Positions 54,888 to 62,266 of a stretch of DNA of 62,266 nt are shown one piece after another. Each line of letters starts with the position of its first letter. Within the stretch, counting starts at the first letter, position 1. The translations under genes were made by a program, and so were the position numbers. This DNA comes from Candidatus Kapaibacterium sp. (lineage in GTDB: Bacteria; Bacteroidota; Ignavibacteria; Kapaibacteriales; HRBIN21). A model generated the notes under the pieces. The model did not search any database. It worked only from the letters and a program-made list of their open reading frames with translations, and was not told the DNA's origin. The stretch lies in assembly GCA_025059875.1 (NCBI GenBank), contig JANXCT010000006.1, positions 1 through 62,266 of the forward strand. The letters are read 5' to 3'.

Positions 54888-56926
54888 CAGCGCACCACGA
54901 CCGTGTTCCGATCCCGATTGTTCCAGCCTACGTTGAAGTCGCGGGTTGTCACGATGCCGCTCAAGTCCGTATCAGCATTAACGTAACCTTCCGCATGCTG
55001 CCAGAGCTGTAGCAGCTGAAGGTCCTCTGCATCTACTCGCCCGTCGCCATTGACGTCCCCACTAATCATTGCCCAGACTGTGCGCCCGTTGTACCGCAGC
55101 GCCCGCAACGCCCCAGCCCCGCCCAAGATGCGCGATGGGTCCTCAGTCATTGCCAGTACTTGCTGCTGCGTCTCCGGTGCAATCTCCACTGGCTCCGCCG
55201 TAATGATGGCGAGATGGTTGCGGTGGTGGATCGCTACGTAGTACGCTCCGCTCTCTATCCCAGGGAGCGTGATGGGGCTCTTGCCGTCCAGGTCAACGAC
55301 TCTACCATCACGCCGAACGAAAGCTGTTCGGTAGTAGCGTGCCCCGCCGGTCAGCAGCGTCCGCAACTCCACCACTACCCAGTCTACCACGGAATCCGGC
55401 AGAGGGCTGACGCGGATGTACGGCCGCATGGGGTCCAAGTTGTAGGGGTAGATGTCCGGCGGCGTCTCTGGCAGCCAGCCGCGCTGGCGGAGGTCGTCTA
55501 CCATCGAGCCATTCCGATAGGGCCCCTCCAGGATGGCCGCAACCTGGAGGCGCAGGTTTCGGGCATTGTCGCGGAGCCCAATGGCGAAATCTCCCCCGCC
55601 GTAGACCCCGTCAGCATAGGCATAAGCCCAGCTGGCAGCGGTATCGAGCTGCGGCGGGACTGAGCGCCCTGCAGCAAACCATCCGTCTCGTGTCCAGCGA
55701 TGCAAGATGAGCGCCGGCAGCGGCAGACCCCGCGTCTCGTCCCGGTTCGGATCCCCGGGCAGGTGTCGCCAGCCGTAACCGACGCGCCAGTTCAGACCCT
55801 GTGACACCGTCTGTCCAGCAGCATCTTGAGCTGTTATCTGAAGCACCCGCCACACCTTCTGCTGGCTCTGCGGATGCCACGGCTGTGTCTGCGGCAGGAC
55901 CCGAATCTGGACCTGAGCGACTGAACCCCACCCCTGGTCCGTACGGACATACGTGTACGGGTTGTTGAAGACGACAGGCTCACCGTCCGTTCGGAGCCGC
56001 GTTCGCCGTATCGTACCGATGATCTCAGCATCTGGGTGGAGGAAGACCGGATCCTTCCGCTCCGCAGTGTACGTCAAGACATACCGGTGTGCCGTATCTA
56101 GCTCAGTCCAGAGTGGCGCCTGCAGCACCAGGCTATCATTGACAGTTACGGATGACTGCAGCACCACACCGCTGTCGTTCTCCACATAGAGCGCCCGAAG
56201 ACTGAGGCTATCGTGCGGCAGTTCTGGACCGCTGAAGATTCGTCCCCGACCGACGTACCGCACAGCAATGTCCCGCCCAAAGATCGGCGCAGCTGCTAGT
56301 TCTCCTTCAGCCGTGCGTACGATCGTCGCTGAATCTGCCAATCGGAAGTTATCAGCTGCACTATTCCGTAGCAGACCTCGCTTCAGCTCCAGCACCGTAG
56401 AGACCGTAAAACCACCGCCACGGCGCACATTGGCACCGGCAGGGTTGTCCAGCTCTAGCTCCCGGAAGAGCCCCCGCCCCCATAGATCCTGTGCCTGCTG
56501 CCCCTGGAGGACGATCCGCCCGTAGAGGTGTGCTGGGTTGATGATTCCTCGATGCACCGTCTCCCCACAGCTCAAGATCAGCGCCCGCTGGAGTTGCCGG
56601 AAGACCGTGCCGGAGTCCGTCTCGAACCGGCGTAGCGCAACGAGCGGCCGGGTCGTATCCAGGAGCATCTTCTGCGTTCGCCCGGTGAAGCGTACATCCT
56701 CGTAGACCTTGTGCGGTATGTACTGGTTGACTCCGTCCCGGTCCCAGGCGAAGACAACGGTGCCCCCTAGTGTGTCCTGCCGCACTCTGGCGTTGCCCTT
56801 GATGACAATCGTGCCACGATTGTAAATCACCCCCTCGCTCTGCAACTGTCCCAGGAGCTCAGCCGCCGAAAGCGCCAGGGCTATTGTCATCCAGAGCACA
56901 GAACGCCACGCCGCCATCGTCCCCAC
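54887..56926 (-). CDS. Large secreted protein with dockerin-like C-terminus
   Basis: 679 residues. Signal peptide after MGTMAAWRSVLWMTIALALSA; ATG at 56917 is an alternative start. N-terminus EGVIYNRGTIVIKGNARV echoes the NxGTxxVxGN motif of the next two upstream surface genes. Beta-rich middle with several domain-like blocks. Near the C-terminus a dockerin-type calcium motif: SGDVNGDGRVDAEDLQLLQL and NADTDLSGIVTTRDFNVGWN, the form common in Bacteroidota surface proteins. Ends NTVVVR without a typical type A sorting domain. First gene of a four-gene coupled operon. Confidence 0.85.
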   Translation of the reverse strand: MGTMAAWRSVLWMTIALALSAAELLGQLQSEGVIYNRGTIVIKGNARVRQDTLGGTVVFAWDRDGVNQYIPHKVYEDVRFTGRTQKMLLDTTRPLVALRRFETDSGTVFRQLQRALILSCGETVHRGIINPAHLYGRIVLQGQQAQDLWGRGLFRELELDNPAGANVRRGGGFTVSTVLELKRGLLRNSAADNFRLADSATIVRTAEGELAAAPIFGRDIAVRYVGRGRIFSGPELPHDSLSLRALYVENDSGVVLQSSVTVNDSLVLQAPLWTELDTAHRYVLTYTAERKDPVFLHPDAEIIGTIRRTRLRTDGEPVVFNNPYTYVRTDQGWGSVAQVQIRVLPQTQPWHPQSQQKVWRVLQITAQDAAGQTVSQGLNWRVGYGWRHLPGDPNRDETRGLPLPALILHRWTRDGWFAAGRSVPPQLDTAASWAYAYADGVYGGGDFAIGLRDNARNLRLQVAAILEGPYRNGSMVDDLRQRGWLPETPPDIYPYNLDPMRPYIRVSPLPDSVVDWVVVELRTLLTGGARYYRTAFVRRDGRVVDLDGKSPITLPGIESGAYYVAIHHRNHLAIITAEPVEIAPETQQQVLAMTEDPSRILGGAGALRALRYNGRTVWAMISGDVNGDGRVDAEDLQLLQLWQHAEGYVNADTDLSGIVTTRDFNVGWNNRDRNTVVVR

Positions 56927-57042
56927 TCGTTGCTCTACCGGTGCGCTGCAGCCGTCCGGAAAGCCTCAGGGGCTCCCTGCTCGTGAACCCTCTTGCTACG
57001 CGGTCCTGCTGCAGGGAGCCCCCCGGCTCAAGCACCCCGTCG

Positions 57043-59250
57043 TTACTGACCCACCTCAATCGTACCGAAGTTGTGGATTGTCGCACCCACATCGTTCGTC
57101 AAACCGCCTGGGATTTGGAGCGTCACCTCATTCCCGTCCGTTGCGTAGACCACCAAGCCGGCATCTATCGGCTGGTTCCCTATGTCTGGCGTGCCGGAAG
57201 AGATTGTGGCTTGCCCAGCACGGTAGTTGACCAGCACACCCGGCGGCGTGGCCGAGCTATTCAACGAGAAGGTCCGAGACCCCGAGGTAGACCCGAACAG
57301 CAACGCACTGTTGAGTTGGTTGCCAATCGTTATCCTCGCCGCAAGCTGCGTGGGATAGGCTTCTGCAACGCTGTAGTTGTCAATTGCACGAACGTAGCCG
57401 ACGTGGACCGTGAAGCCGTTGATCACGACCTCATCTGTTGGCGAGGGCTCTTGTCCCTCATCCCACGTTGCCGGGTTCGACCAGCGACCACTTCGGATTG
57501 CATAGAATACCGTGGGGCCACCGCGGAGCAGCAGGTCGTTCCCAGAAGCAATCCGGTCGAAGCCGTTCGGTAAGGCGCCCGTTGTTCCCCGGATGCCTAC
57601 CAGCTGTATGTATCCCAAATCGGACCCTGAGGCAGCCTGCCGAGTGTAGGCGTTTCCTGTAGATACCTTCTCAACCGCCGAGCTCGATGCCTCGTAGAAG
57701 CGCAGGTTGCCCTGGTTTACGTTCGCCGCCCATGTATTCGGGATGTCGCTCTGCTTGTAGCCGACACGGAAGGTAGCTGTCCAGTCGTTGCTACCACTCC
57801 AGCTTACCGTCACCTTCCGATTGACGTCACGAGTGTTGTCGTACTGGTTCGGGTTCGTCTGTGGGAAGGCAGCGATCGTCATCGTCGAAGGCAGCGTACC
57901 AGCAGTAAAGGTTACCCGCGTCTCGGCATTGTTGAAGACATACGCCGTCCCACTCTGCGTTATAGCCCTCTGCATAGCTCCAACAATCTCGGAGTTAGCA
58001 CCAGCGCCACTGTAGGTCACCGTAGCGTTGCCGTCCGTCATGATCCATGTCTGGCCAGCGGCAACCGTGATGTTTTCGCTCTGCACCGTGAGATTCCCGG
58101 ACATGTAGACGCTACCACCTGTCTCAGTCTGCTTCGTGCCGCCAGCCGTCTCTATGTTACCGAAGGGCCTCGTATCGGCAGTGTACGGGATAACCTGCCC
58201 GTTCGCCGTTGCCGTGAACCGGAGCGTCGAGGCATCATCAAACGTCCAGTTGGTACGGGCGGCGAAGTTGTTCTGTAGGACTCCTGCGACGTCGAGGGTA
58301 GTACCGGCATCCAACTGGAGCTGGGCATCCGAAGAGTTCGCCAGTGAGAGCGTTGCTCCGCCCTGGATCGTCGCAGTCCCGCCAGCGACACGGAATAGAC
58401 CTGCTGTGACATTCACATTCGCTGCATACGTCGCCGTTCCCGTAGTCCGCAGCTCAGCAAAGGTGCTCCCAGGAGTTGGGTCGTGGATCGTAATTGGACC
58501 ATCTGCTGTCACGTCGTTGGCAAAGAGCTGGCCCCGCAGGAGCAGCGTCGTATTCGCTGCACTGGAGAAATTGCCCAGGAGACTGATAGACTGATTGTCT
58601 GCGATTGTCTTCGTGCTGGACCCCAAAGCGCATGACCACGAACCAGTGGCAATCGCCAAGTTGTTGTAACGGTTGACACTTCCTGCAACGGCCGTCTCAG
58701 GAAAGATCGTCTGATCTGACGTCCCGTCGTAGTAGAACGTCCCCGTATACGTGCGAGCACCGCTGCCAGAGACCACGTTGTAGGTCCCCGAGACATACAC
58801 TCTGTCGGGGATCGCCTTCGCGCTCGCTCCCGCCATCTCCAAGTTGGTGTAGAACCGCGGCTGCACGTTCTGCTGCGTCAGCGGATTCGGGTTCGTGTAC
58901 CGCATGTTGCCAGGCACTCGGAAGCCGCAAGCATGACCAAGTGCCGGAGCGTTGTTCTCGTTACCGCCTAGGTCTGTAAAGAGGTTGTTCGTCCCCTGGA
59001 ACTCAAACCAACCGTTGTTGACAATGTCTGCCAGATTAAAGTTCCCATTCTGAAACTGCCCTGTGTTTGAGGTGAACCGGATTGTGGCCGTGGCGACAGC
59101 GTTGTTAATCCTCCCAGTGGACTGATTGATGAGGTTCCCTTTGACGACGAACGTGCCGTAGTTGTTCAGTACACCGGAATTGGTAAAGTCCTGTGCCACC
59201 GCGACTACCCCCGCCACTAGGGAGAGCAGCAGAGAGAGAACACCCTTCAT
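57043..59250 (-). CDS. Large secreted beta-repeat protein
   Basis: 735 residues from ATG 59250 (MKGVLSLLLSLVAGVVAVAQ signal peptide; GGGAG 5 nt upstream). Gly/Asn/Thr/Ala-rich and low in Lys; many short beta segments such as SGVLNNYGTFVVKGNLINQSTG, GNLTVQSENITVAAGQTWIM and GATLSLANSSDAQLQLDAG suggest a beta-helix or autotransporter-like passenger. Conserved WSNPATWDEGQEPSPTDEVVI is a phrase seen in T9SS-associated surface proteins. It ends GATIHNFGTIEVGQ with no sorting domain. A 116-nt gap separates it from the downstream gene. Likely surface structural protein. Confidence 0.85.
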   Translation of the reverse strand: MKGVLSLLLSLVAGVVAVAQDFTNSGVLNNYGTFVVKGNLINQSTGRINNAVATATIRFTSNTGQFQNGNFNLADIVNNGWFEFQGTNNLFTDLGGNENNAPALGHACGFRVPGNMRYTNPNPLTQQNVQPRFYTNLEMAGASAKAIPDRVYVSGTYNVVSGSGARTYTGTFYYDGTSDQTIFPETAVAGSVNRYNNLAIATGSWSCALGSSTKTIADNQSISLLGNFSSAANTTLLLRGQLFANDVTADGPITIHDPTPGSTFAELRTTGTATYAANVNVTAGLFRVAGGTATIQGGATLSLANSSDAQLQLDAGTTLDVAGVLQNNFAARTNWTFDDASTLRFTATANGQVIPYTADTRPFGNIETAGGTKQTETGGSVYMSGNLTVQSENITVAAGQTWIMTDGNATVTYSGAGANSEIVGAMQRAITQSGTAYVFNNAETRVTFTAGTLPSTMTIAAFPQTNPNQYDNTRDVNRKVTVSWSGSNDWTATFRVGYKQSDIPNTWAANVNQGNLRFYEASSSAVEKVSTGNAYTRQAASGSDLGYIQLVGIRGTTGALPNGFDRIASGNDLLLRGGPTVFYAIRSGRWSNPATWDEGQEPSPTDEVVINGFTVHVGYVRAIDNYSVAEAYPTQLAARITIGNQLNSALLFGSTSGSRTFSLNSSATPPGVLVNYRAGQATISSGTPDIGNQPIDAGLVVYATDGNEVTLQIPGGLTNDVGATIHNFGTIEVGQ

Positions 59251-59395
59251 GAGGACTCCCGACGAAAGGTTGGACAAACTCACCGTTGGTTGTCGTCTAC
59301 GCTGCATTGCTCGCCGACTTTGTTAGTTCAACATGACACCGCTGTAGCGTACTGTTTCCAGCTACAAAATTCGGGCCCCGCAAGAGGTAGTAGTA

Positions 59396-59411
59396 TCCGT
59401 AAAACTACGGA
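59396..59411. repeat. Hairpin TCCGTA-AAAC-TACGGA over stop codon, copy A
   Basis: A perfect 6-bp stem with 4-nt loop includes the TAG stop of the small beta-repeat gene. The identical 16-mer occurs at 60217 in the decayed copy. It could act as a weak terminator; no clean T run follows. Confidence 0.6.
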
Positions 59412-59812
59412 GGTCCCACCTCCACGGTGCCGGTGTTGTTGATCGTGCCGTGGTTCGTCAGATTACCCTGAACCTGCAGGCTCCCTGTCCCCCCACGGTC
59501 AACAGTCGCCCCAGAGTGGATGGTCATATTCTGCGTCACCTGCATGAGTGCCGTATCCTGGAGCTGGATGTTCCCGCTTTGGACCGTCACACTCCCCGCA
59601 ACCCTGAGCGTTGCCCCGTCGTACGCTTGAATAGAAGCTGCACCCCCCTGCTGGAGCACATCCCCATTCACAACCACCATGACACCTTCCCGCAGCGTTA
59701 CCTGGGCACCATTGTTCGTTAGCAACTGGGCCCTGCCGGTAAGGCAGAGCAGCACAAATCCCCCTACCAGCCCCAGCCACCCTATGCATCGCTGCCTACA
59801 GACCACACGCAT
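59405..59812 (-). CDS. Small secreted beta-repeat protein
   Basis: 135 residues from ATG 59812 (MRVVCRQRCIGWLGLVGG signal peptide); GTG at 59824 is an alternative start. The mature part is almost pure short beta repeats (ATLRVAGSVTVQSGNIQLQD, ALMQVTQNMTIHSGATVDRGG, SLQVQGNLTNHGTINNTG). Its end, NTGTVEVGPP, resembles the end of the larger neighbour (NFGTIEVGQ). No Cys in the mature part. A decayed second copy lies upstream at 60217. Function unknown; probably surface or periplasmic. Confidence 0.7.
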   Translation of the reverse strand: MRVVCRQRCIGWLGLVGGFVLLCLTGRAQLLTNNGAQVTLREGVMVVVNGDVLQQGGAASIQAYDGATLRVAGSVTVQSGNIQLQDTALMQVTQNMTIHSGATVDRGGTGSLQVQGNLTNHGTINNTGTVEVGPP

Positions 59813-59844
59813 CACTGCCCACACCTTTTACCAACAAACTGCCG

Positions 59845-60216
59845 GCCGGAAAACCAGCTGGTCCTACACCATCCACATTCCCCCAAAGCCGTATCCGATT
59901 GGTCTCGAGGCCATAGAGACCAACAGTTCGTCCACAGACTATCGTGCAAGCCACATCTGTCGCATCAGAGCCCCCTCCCACCACATTCCTGCAGCTCCTT
60001 GCCACTACTGCTCCTGGTCCCACCACCGCCATCACAGTCACCACCAACCAACCCCTCGAAGCTTCTGCGTGAGAACTCGCGAAGAGCCGTCGGGCAAACC
60101 CATGCCCGTCCCCAGCATCAATCCGATTGTGCAGCTCAGTTGTTGGATTGACTGTCACTTCGATACCCCCTCCCCTTCCTGCTCGCAAAACTCGGAGATT
60201 TCCGAGGATGCTGCTA
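59845..60216. other. 372-bp spacer without a convincing gene
   Basis: A 130-codon minus-strand frame (59796-60188) exists but has no signal peptide, motif or ribosome binding site, and it runs into the small gene's upstream region. Its Gly/Val-rich composition could be remains of a surface protein. A perfect 6-bp hairpin CTCGGA-GATT-TCCGAG sits at 60191-60206. It lies between the two copies of the duplicated unit. Confidence 0.5.
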
Positions 60217-60232
60217 TCCGTAAAACTACGGA
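60217..60232. repeat. Hairpin TCCGTA-AAAC-TACGGA over stop codon, copy B
   Basis: Exact second copy of the 16-nt hairpin, 821 bp from copy A, at the equivalent place of the decayed gene. Confidence 0.6.
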
Positions 60233-60644
60233 GGTCCTACCCCCACGGTCCAGTGCTGCTGACCGTGCTGGAGTCCGCTAGATTCCCTCGGACCTGCAGG
60301 CCTCCTGCACCTCCCGTTGGTTCAGCGCGGGGATCACACCCTGCACCACTTACCTACACGAATGCTATACCCCGGAGCAGAATGCCGCCATTCTGGGACT
60401 GCTACTCCCCAACAGCATTGCCCCTGGGAGTCTAGACACTAAGACAACAGCTGCTCTCTCCTCCAGAGCATACCCCCATTCCCAACTGCTACCCACCCTC
60501 TCCGCAGCGCGTCACTAGAGCATCGTTAGCAAGGGGGCTCTGCCCGAGAGGCAAATCAGTACGACCTACCCCCACCACCTCAAAATCCGTCTATCGCCGC
60601 CTGCAGAGCCCCCGCCTGCAGATTCCCTCACCAACAAGCTACCG
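60217..60644 (-). pseudogene. Decayed copy of the small beta-repeat gene
   Basis: Minus-strand DNA aligns with the intact gene at 59396-59844 end to end. Both ends match best: the 3' end shares TCCGTAAAACTACGGAGGTC and an in-frame VGVGPP-stop corresponding to VEVGPP; the middle keeps GCAGAGCCCCCTTGCTAACG against GCAGGGCCCAGTTGCTAACG; the 5' side shares GCRGCGAT and the boundary CGGYAGYTTGTTGG (59831-59844 and 60631-60644). Indels and stops destroy the frame and the ATG/signal peptide is unrecognisable. The 5' boundary overlaps the stop of the S74 fibre gene. Confidence 0.7.
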
Positions 60645-62266
60645 AGGCAGGTCCTCAGAAAACCTCCGCTCTAGCAGTTGCTGCACAAGCTCCCGAAGTT
60701 GGCGGAGCTCTTCACGAGCTTGCTGGAGCTCCTGGCGTAGCACCATGTTCTCCTGCTCCAATTCCGTCAAGCGGTCTGCCAATGGGGATAGTGCGGCAGT
60801 CCCCTGCTGCTCTTCCAGCACATCTACTCTCTCCGCCAACGCCTTAATCCCCAACAGCGCCACCCCCGCCACGTCTGAGGCCGCCAACGACGTCCGCGCA
60901 TCCGAGCTGTTCAACACCCCCGTCCCAAACGCCTCATGGAAGTCCTCCGCATACGGCCCGATGTGGTACTCGTCGGTCCCCTTGTAGTACCACCCCTCCA
61001 CGGGCAACTGCCGAATCTTCGCCAACACCTCCTGCGGGTCCAACTTCACAAACCGGTCCTTCTTGTCCCGCGAGGAAGCGTTCGTCCACGTACCACCTGC
61101 CGACAAATACGCCCCGTTGCCGTTGGTGTTGTTGGTCCCCACGTGGATCGGATAGTCCCCGTCCAACCGGTTGATAACCAGGAAGCCAGAGGGATTGGCA
61201 TTAGCTCCCGTACCACTCCCATCGCCGAAGAAGTACACTCGGTGGGTTTCCGTGACGGCGGGGTCGACATTCTGCCCATAGACCATCACGTAGTTCGCAT
61301 TTGCCGTGTTCGAGGACCCTCCCACCACGACGCTATACTGACCACTAGCGACGTTAAACGAGCCCCCGCTAACGACACTGCCATAGCCAGTAGCAGAGTT
61401 CTGCTGGCCCCCACTGACGGTACTATAATCAGCGCTGGCGGTGTTCCAATAGCCTCCACTAACAGTGCTCGCTAAGGCGCTGGCAGTGTTATTCTGGCCA
61501 CCACCAATAGTGCTAATATTGCCGCTGGCAACTTGAGTAGGCGCTGTGCGAACTACCTGCAAGTCTACTGCATAGAGGCCACGCTGATTTCCCCCTGCAT
61601 CCCGTTGTAGGCTCCAGGCCGGCGCTATATTACCTGGCGGATTCAAAATCAATGAAGTTTGGCCGTTGACTCGCAGCTCTAACCGATTGTTGTCTAGCGT
61701 CCCGACAAATGCCGCCGCCCCCGCCCGCAGCCCAATGTTGCCCGCTACCTCCAACCGCTCAGCCGGATCCGTGGTCCCAATCCCAAGGAACCCATCACTC
61801 CCCCTCAGCCACATCCTTGACGTGAAACCACTCCCATCCCACGTCCGCCACAGGAACCCGGAGGATGCGGTGTTGTTGACAGCAAATCTCATAACAGTAG
61901 TAAACCCAGCGACTTCGATGTTCGTAATGTCAAAATTGGTAGCGTCCACATCTATAAACTTGTTGTACATGTTTGGTAGAAAATTGATCTCCACACCGCT
62001 GCCGTTGCTGTTGAAATTCAGTAGCGCCGGCGGACTTGATCCGAAACGACTTGTGCCTATCCAGATGGGGCCCCGGACGTCGAGGACTGTGAGCGGATCC
62101 GTGGTCCCGATGCCTACGTTCCCTGTGCTCGATATTCGCATCCTTTCGGTGTTGTTCGTCCTGAAGACCAACGGCTGATTGTCCGCCGTCCCCAAAAAAT
62201 TCGTCGCCGGGTTTGTTCCACTGTTGCCGGTTAGACTCCAGGCGTTCCCGCTCACCAGAGAGCTGG
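60639..62266 (-). CDS. Fibre-like surface protein with S74 chaperone domain, 5' truncated
   Basis: At least 542 residues; the frame is open to the right window edge (the GTG at 62255 is internal), so the N-terminus is missing. Two GIGTTDP-LxV units (TVLDVRG, AERLEVAG) are typical of tail-fibre-like proteins. Five exact-length 15-residue repeats of S-T-V-S-G-G-x-x-N-x-A (61290-61514) resemble YadA/Hep_Hag head repeats. A peptidase S74 intramolecular chaperone follows: NASSRDKKDRFVKLDPQEVL with the Ser/Lys needed for self-cleavage, and HIGPYAEDFHEAFGTG. A C-terminal heptad coiled coil (RLTELEQENMVLRQELQQAR) should trimerise it. Likely a trimeric surface fibre; no phage genes are nearby. Confidence 0.88.
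   Translation of the reverse strand, partial: SSLVSGNAWSLTGNSGTNPATNFLGTADNQPLVFRTNNTERMRISSTGNVGIGTTDPLTVLDVRGPIWIGTSRFGSSPPALLNFNSNGSGVEINFLPNMYNKFIDVDATNFDITNIEVAGFTTVMRFAVNNTASSGFLWRTWDGSGFTSRMWLRGSDGFLGIGTTDPAERLEVAGNIGLRAGAAAFVGTLDNNRLELRVNGQTSLILNPPGNIAPAWSLQRDAGGNQRGLYAVDLQVVRTAPTQVASGNISTIGGGQNNTASALASTVSGGYWNTASADYSTVSGGQQNSATGYGSVVSGGSFNVASGQYSVVVGGSSNTANANYVMVYGQNVDPAVTETHRVYFFGDGSGTGANANPSGFLVINRLDGDYPIHVGTNNTNGNGAYLSAGGTWTNASSRDKKDRFVKLDPQEVLAKIRQLPVEGWYYKGTDEYHIGPYAEDFHEAFGTGVLNSSDARTSLAASDVAGVALLGIKALAERVDVLEEQQGTAALSPLADRLTELEQENMVLRQELQQAREELRQLRELVQQLLERRFSEDLPR
61290..61514 (-). repeat. Five 45-bp (15-residue) YadA-head-like repeats
   Basis: Successive units STIGGGQNNTASALA, STVSGGYWNTASADY, STVSGGQQNSATGYG, SVVSGGSFNVASGQY and SVVVGGSSNTANANY are each 15 residues with invariant Ser1, Gly6 and Asn9. 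They would form a left-handed parallel beta-roll in a trimer. Confidence 0.85.

Noticed and set aside
59796-60188. Minus-strand 130-codon frame as a gene
   Set aside because: No signal peptide, no start context, no recognisable repeat; overlaps the start of the small beta-repeat gene and sits between two copies of a decayed duplication.
60639-62266. Prophage or tail-fibre locus
   Set aside because: S74 and tail-fibre motifs suggested a phage, but there is no capsid, portal, terminase, integrase or lysis gene in the window and the neighbours are cellular surface proteins.

Overview
The window (62,266 bp, GC-rich, gene-dense) reads as a chromosome segment of a Gram-negative bacterium of the Bacteroidota/Chlorobiota (FCB) branch, perhaps near Kapabacteria or Ignavibacteria. 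Pointers are a type IX secretion (Por) sorting domain in one protein, a dockerin-like surface protein, an ExbB-ExbD-ExbD-TonB operon, a PafA-type alkaline phosphatase, a FadL/OmpP1 porin, LDH-type malate dehydrogenase, and repeated TAnnTTTG promoter-like elements typical of Bacteroidota. The complete rimP-nusA-infB-rbfA-truB-ribF-rpsO-pnp order fits Chlorobiota-like lineages better than most Bacteroidales. The lineage call is inference; no rRNA or tRNA gene is visible.

Layout. 1-2234 (minus): 3'-truncated secreted CARDB-like protein. 2308-5949 (minus): gyrA preceded by a family-9 glycosyltransferase. 6013-10493: histone-deacetylase-like amidohydrolase, a catalytically dead M16 peptidase homologue, a YdfG-like dehydrogenase, a frameshifted RadC, CutA, and a small membrane protein. 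10552-13268: Mrp/ApbC carrier, then rplU-rpmA-mdh. 13344-18932: exbB-exbD-exbD-tonB, small membrane protein, PstS-like lipoprotein, TPR protein. 18939-19352: TM2 protein. 19466-21718: recG. 21724-25622 (minus): rplM-rpsI-rpsB-tsf-pyrH-frr. 25756-27799 (minus): two paralogous fibronectin-III-like lipoproteins. 27956-30583: alanine dehydrogenase and a FadL-like porin. 30511-34959 (minus): ctpA, DUF3108 protein, BadF-type kinase, then two broken genes (gamma-carbonic anhydrase and an exported OB-fold protein). 35118-36734: PafA-like phosphatase. 36728-41167 (minus): K+ channel pair ktrB-ktrA joined to a PD40 propeller and two thioredoxin-fold proteins. 41253-42278: lipoprotein. 42226-51915: rimP to pnp translation/RNA operon. 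51920-59812 (minus): surface protein genes, an OmpA protein and a lone response regulator. 59845-60638: decayed DNA including a dead copy of the small surface gene. 60639-62266: 5'-truncated peptidase-S74 (tail-fibre-type) surface fibre.

How it works together. Housekeeping blocks (DNA supercoiling, recombination, translation, central carbon and alanine metabolism) alternate with cell-envelope blocks: TonB energisation, lipoproteins, outer-membrane porin and OmpA proteins, T9SS cargo. Genes are tightly packed: convergent neighbours overlap or lie 3-6 nt apart, and many same-strand neighbours share ATGA, GTGA, TGATG or TAGTG junctions. Only the right end and the end of the ctpA operon show decay.

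Most notable observations: a shared TAnnTTTG element with three identical 13-mers before major operons; a 7-4-7 direct repeat resembling a Pho box before the alkaline phosphatase; a surface-protein operon ending in a translationally coupled single-domain response regulator; a decayed tandem duplication beside the S74 fibre gene; and a 16-bp exact tandem duplication that broke the OB-fold gene.
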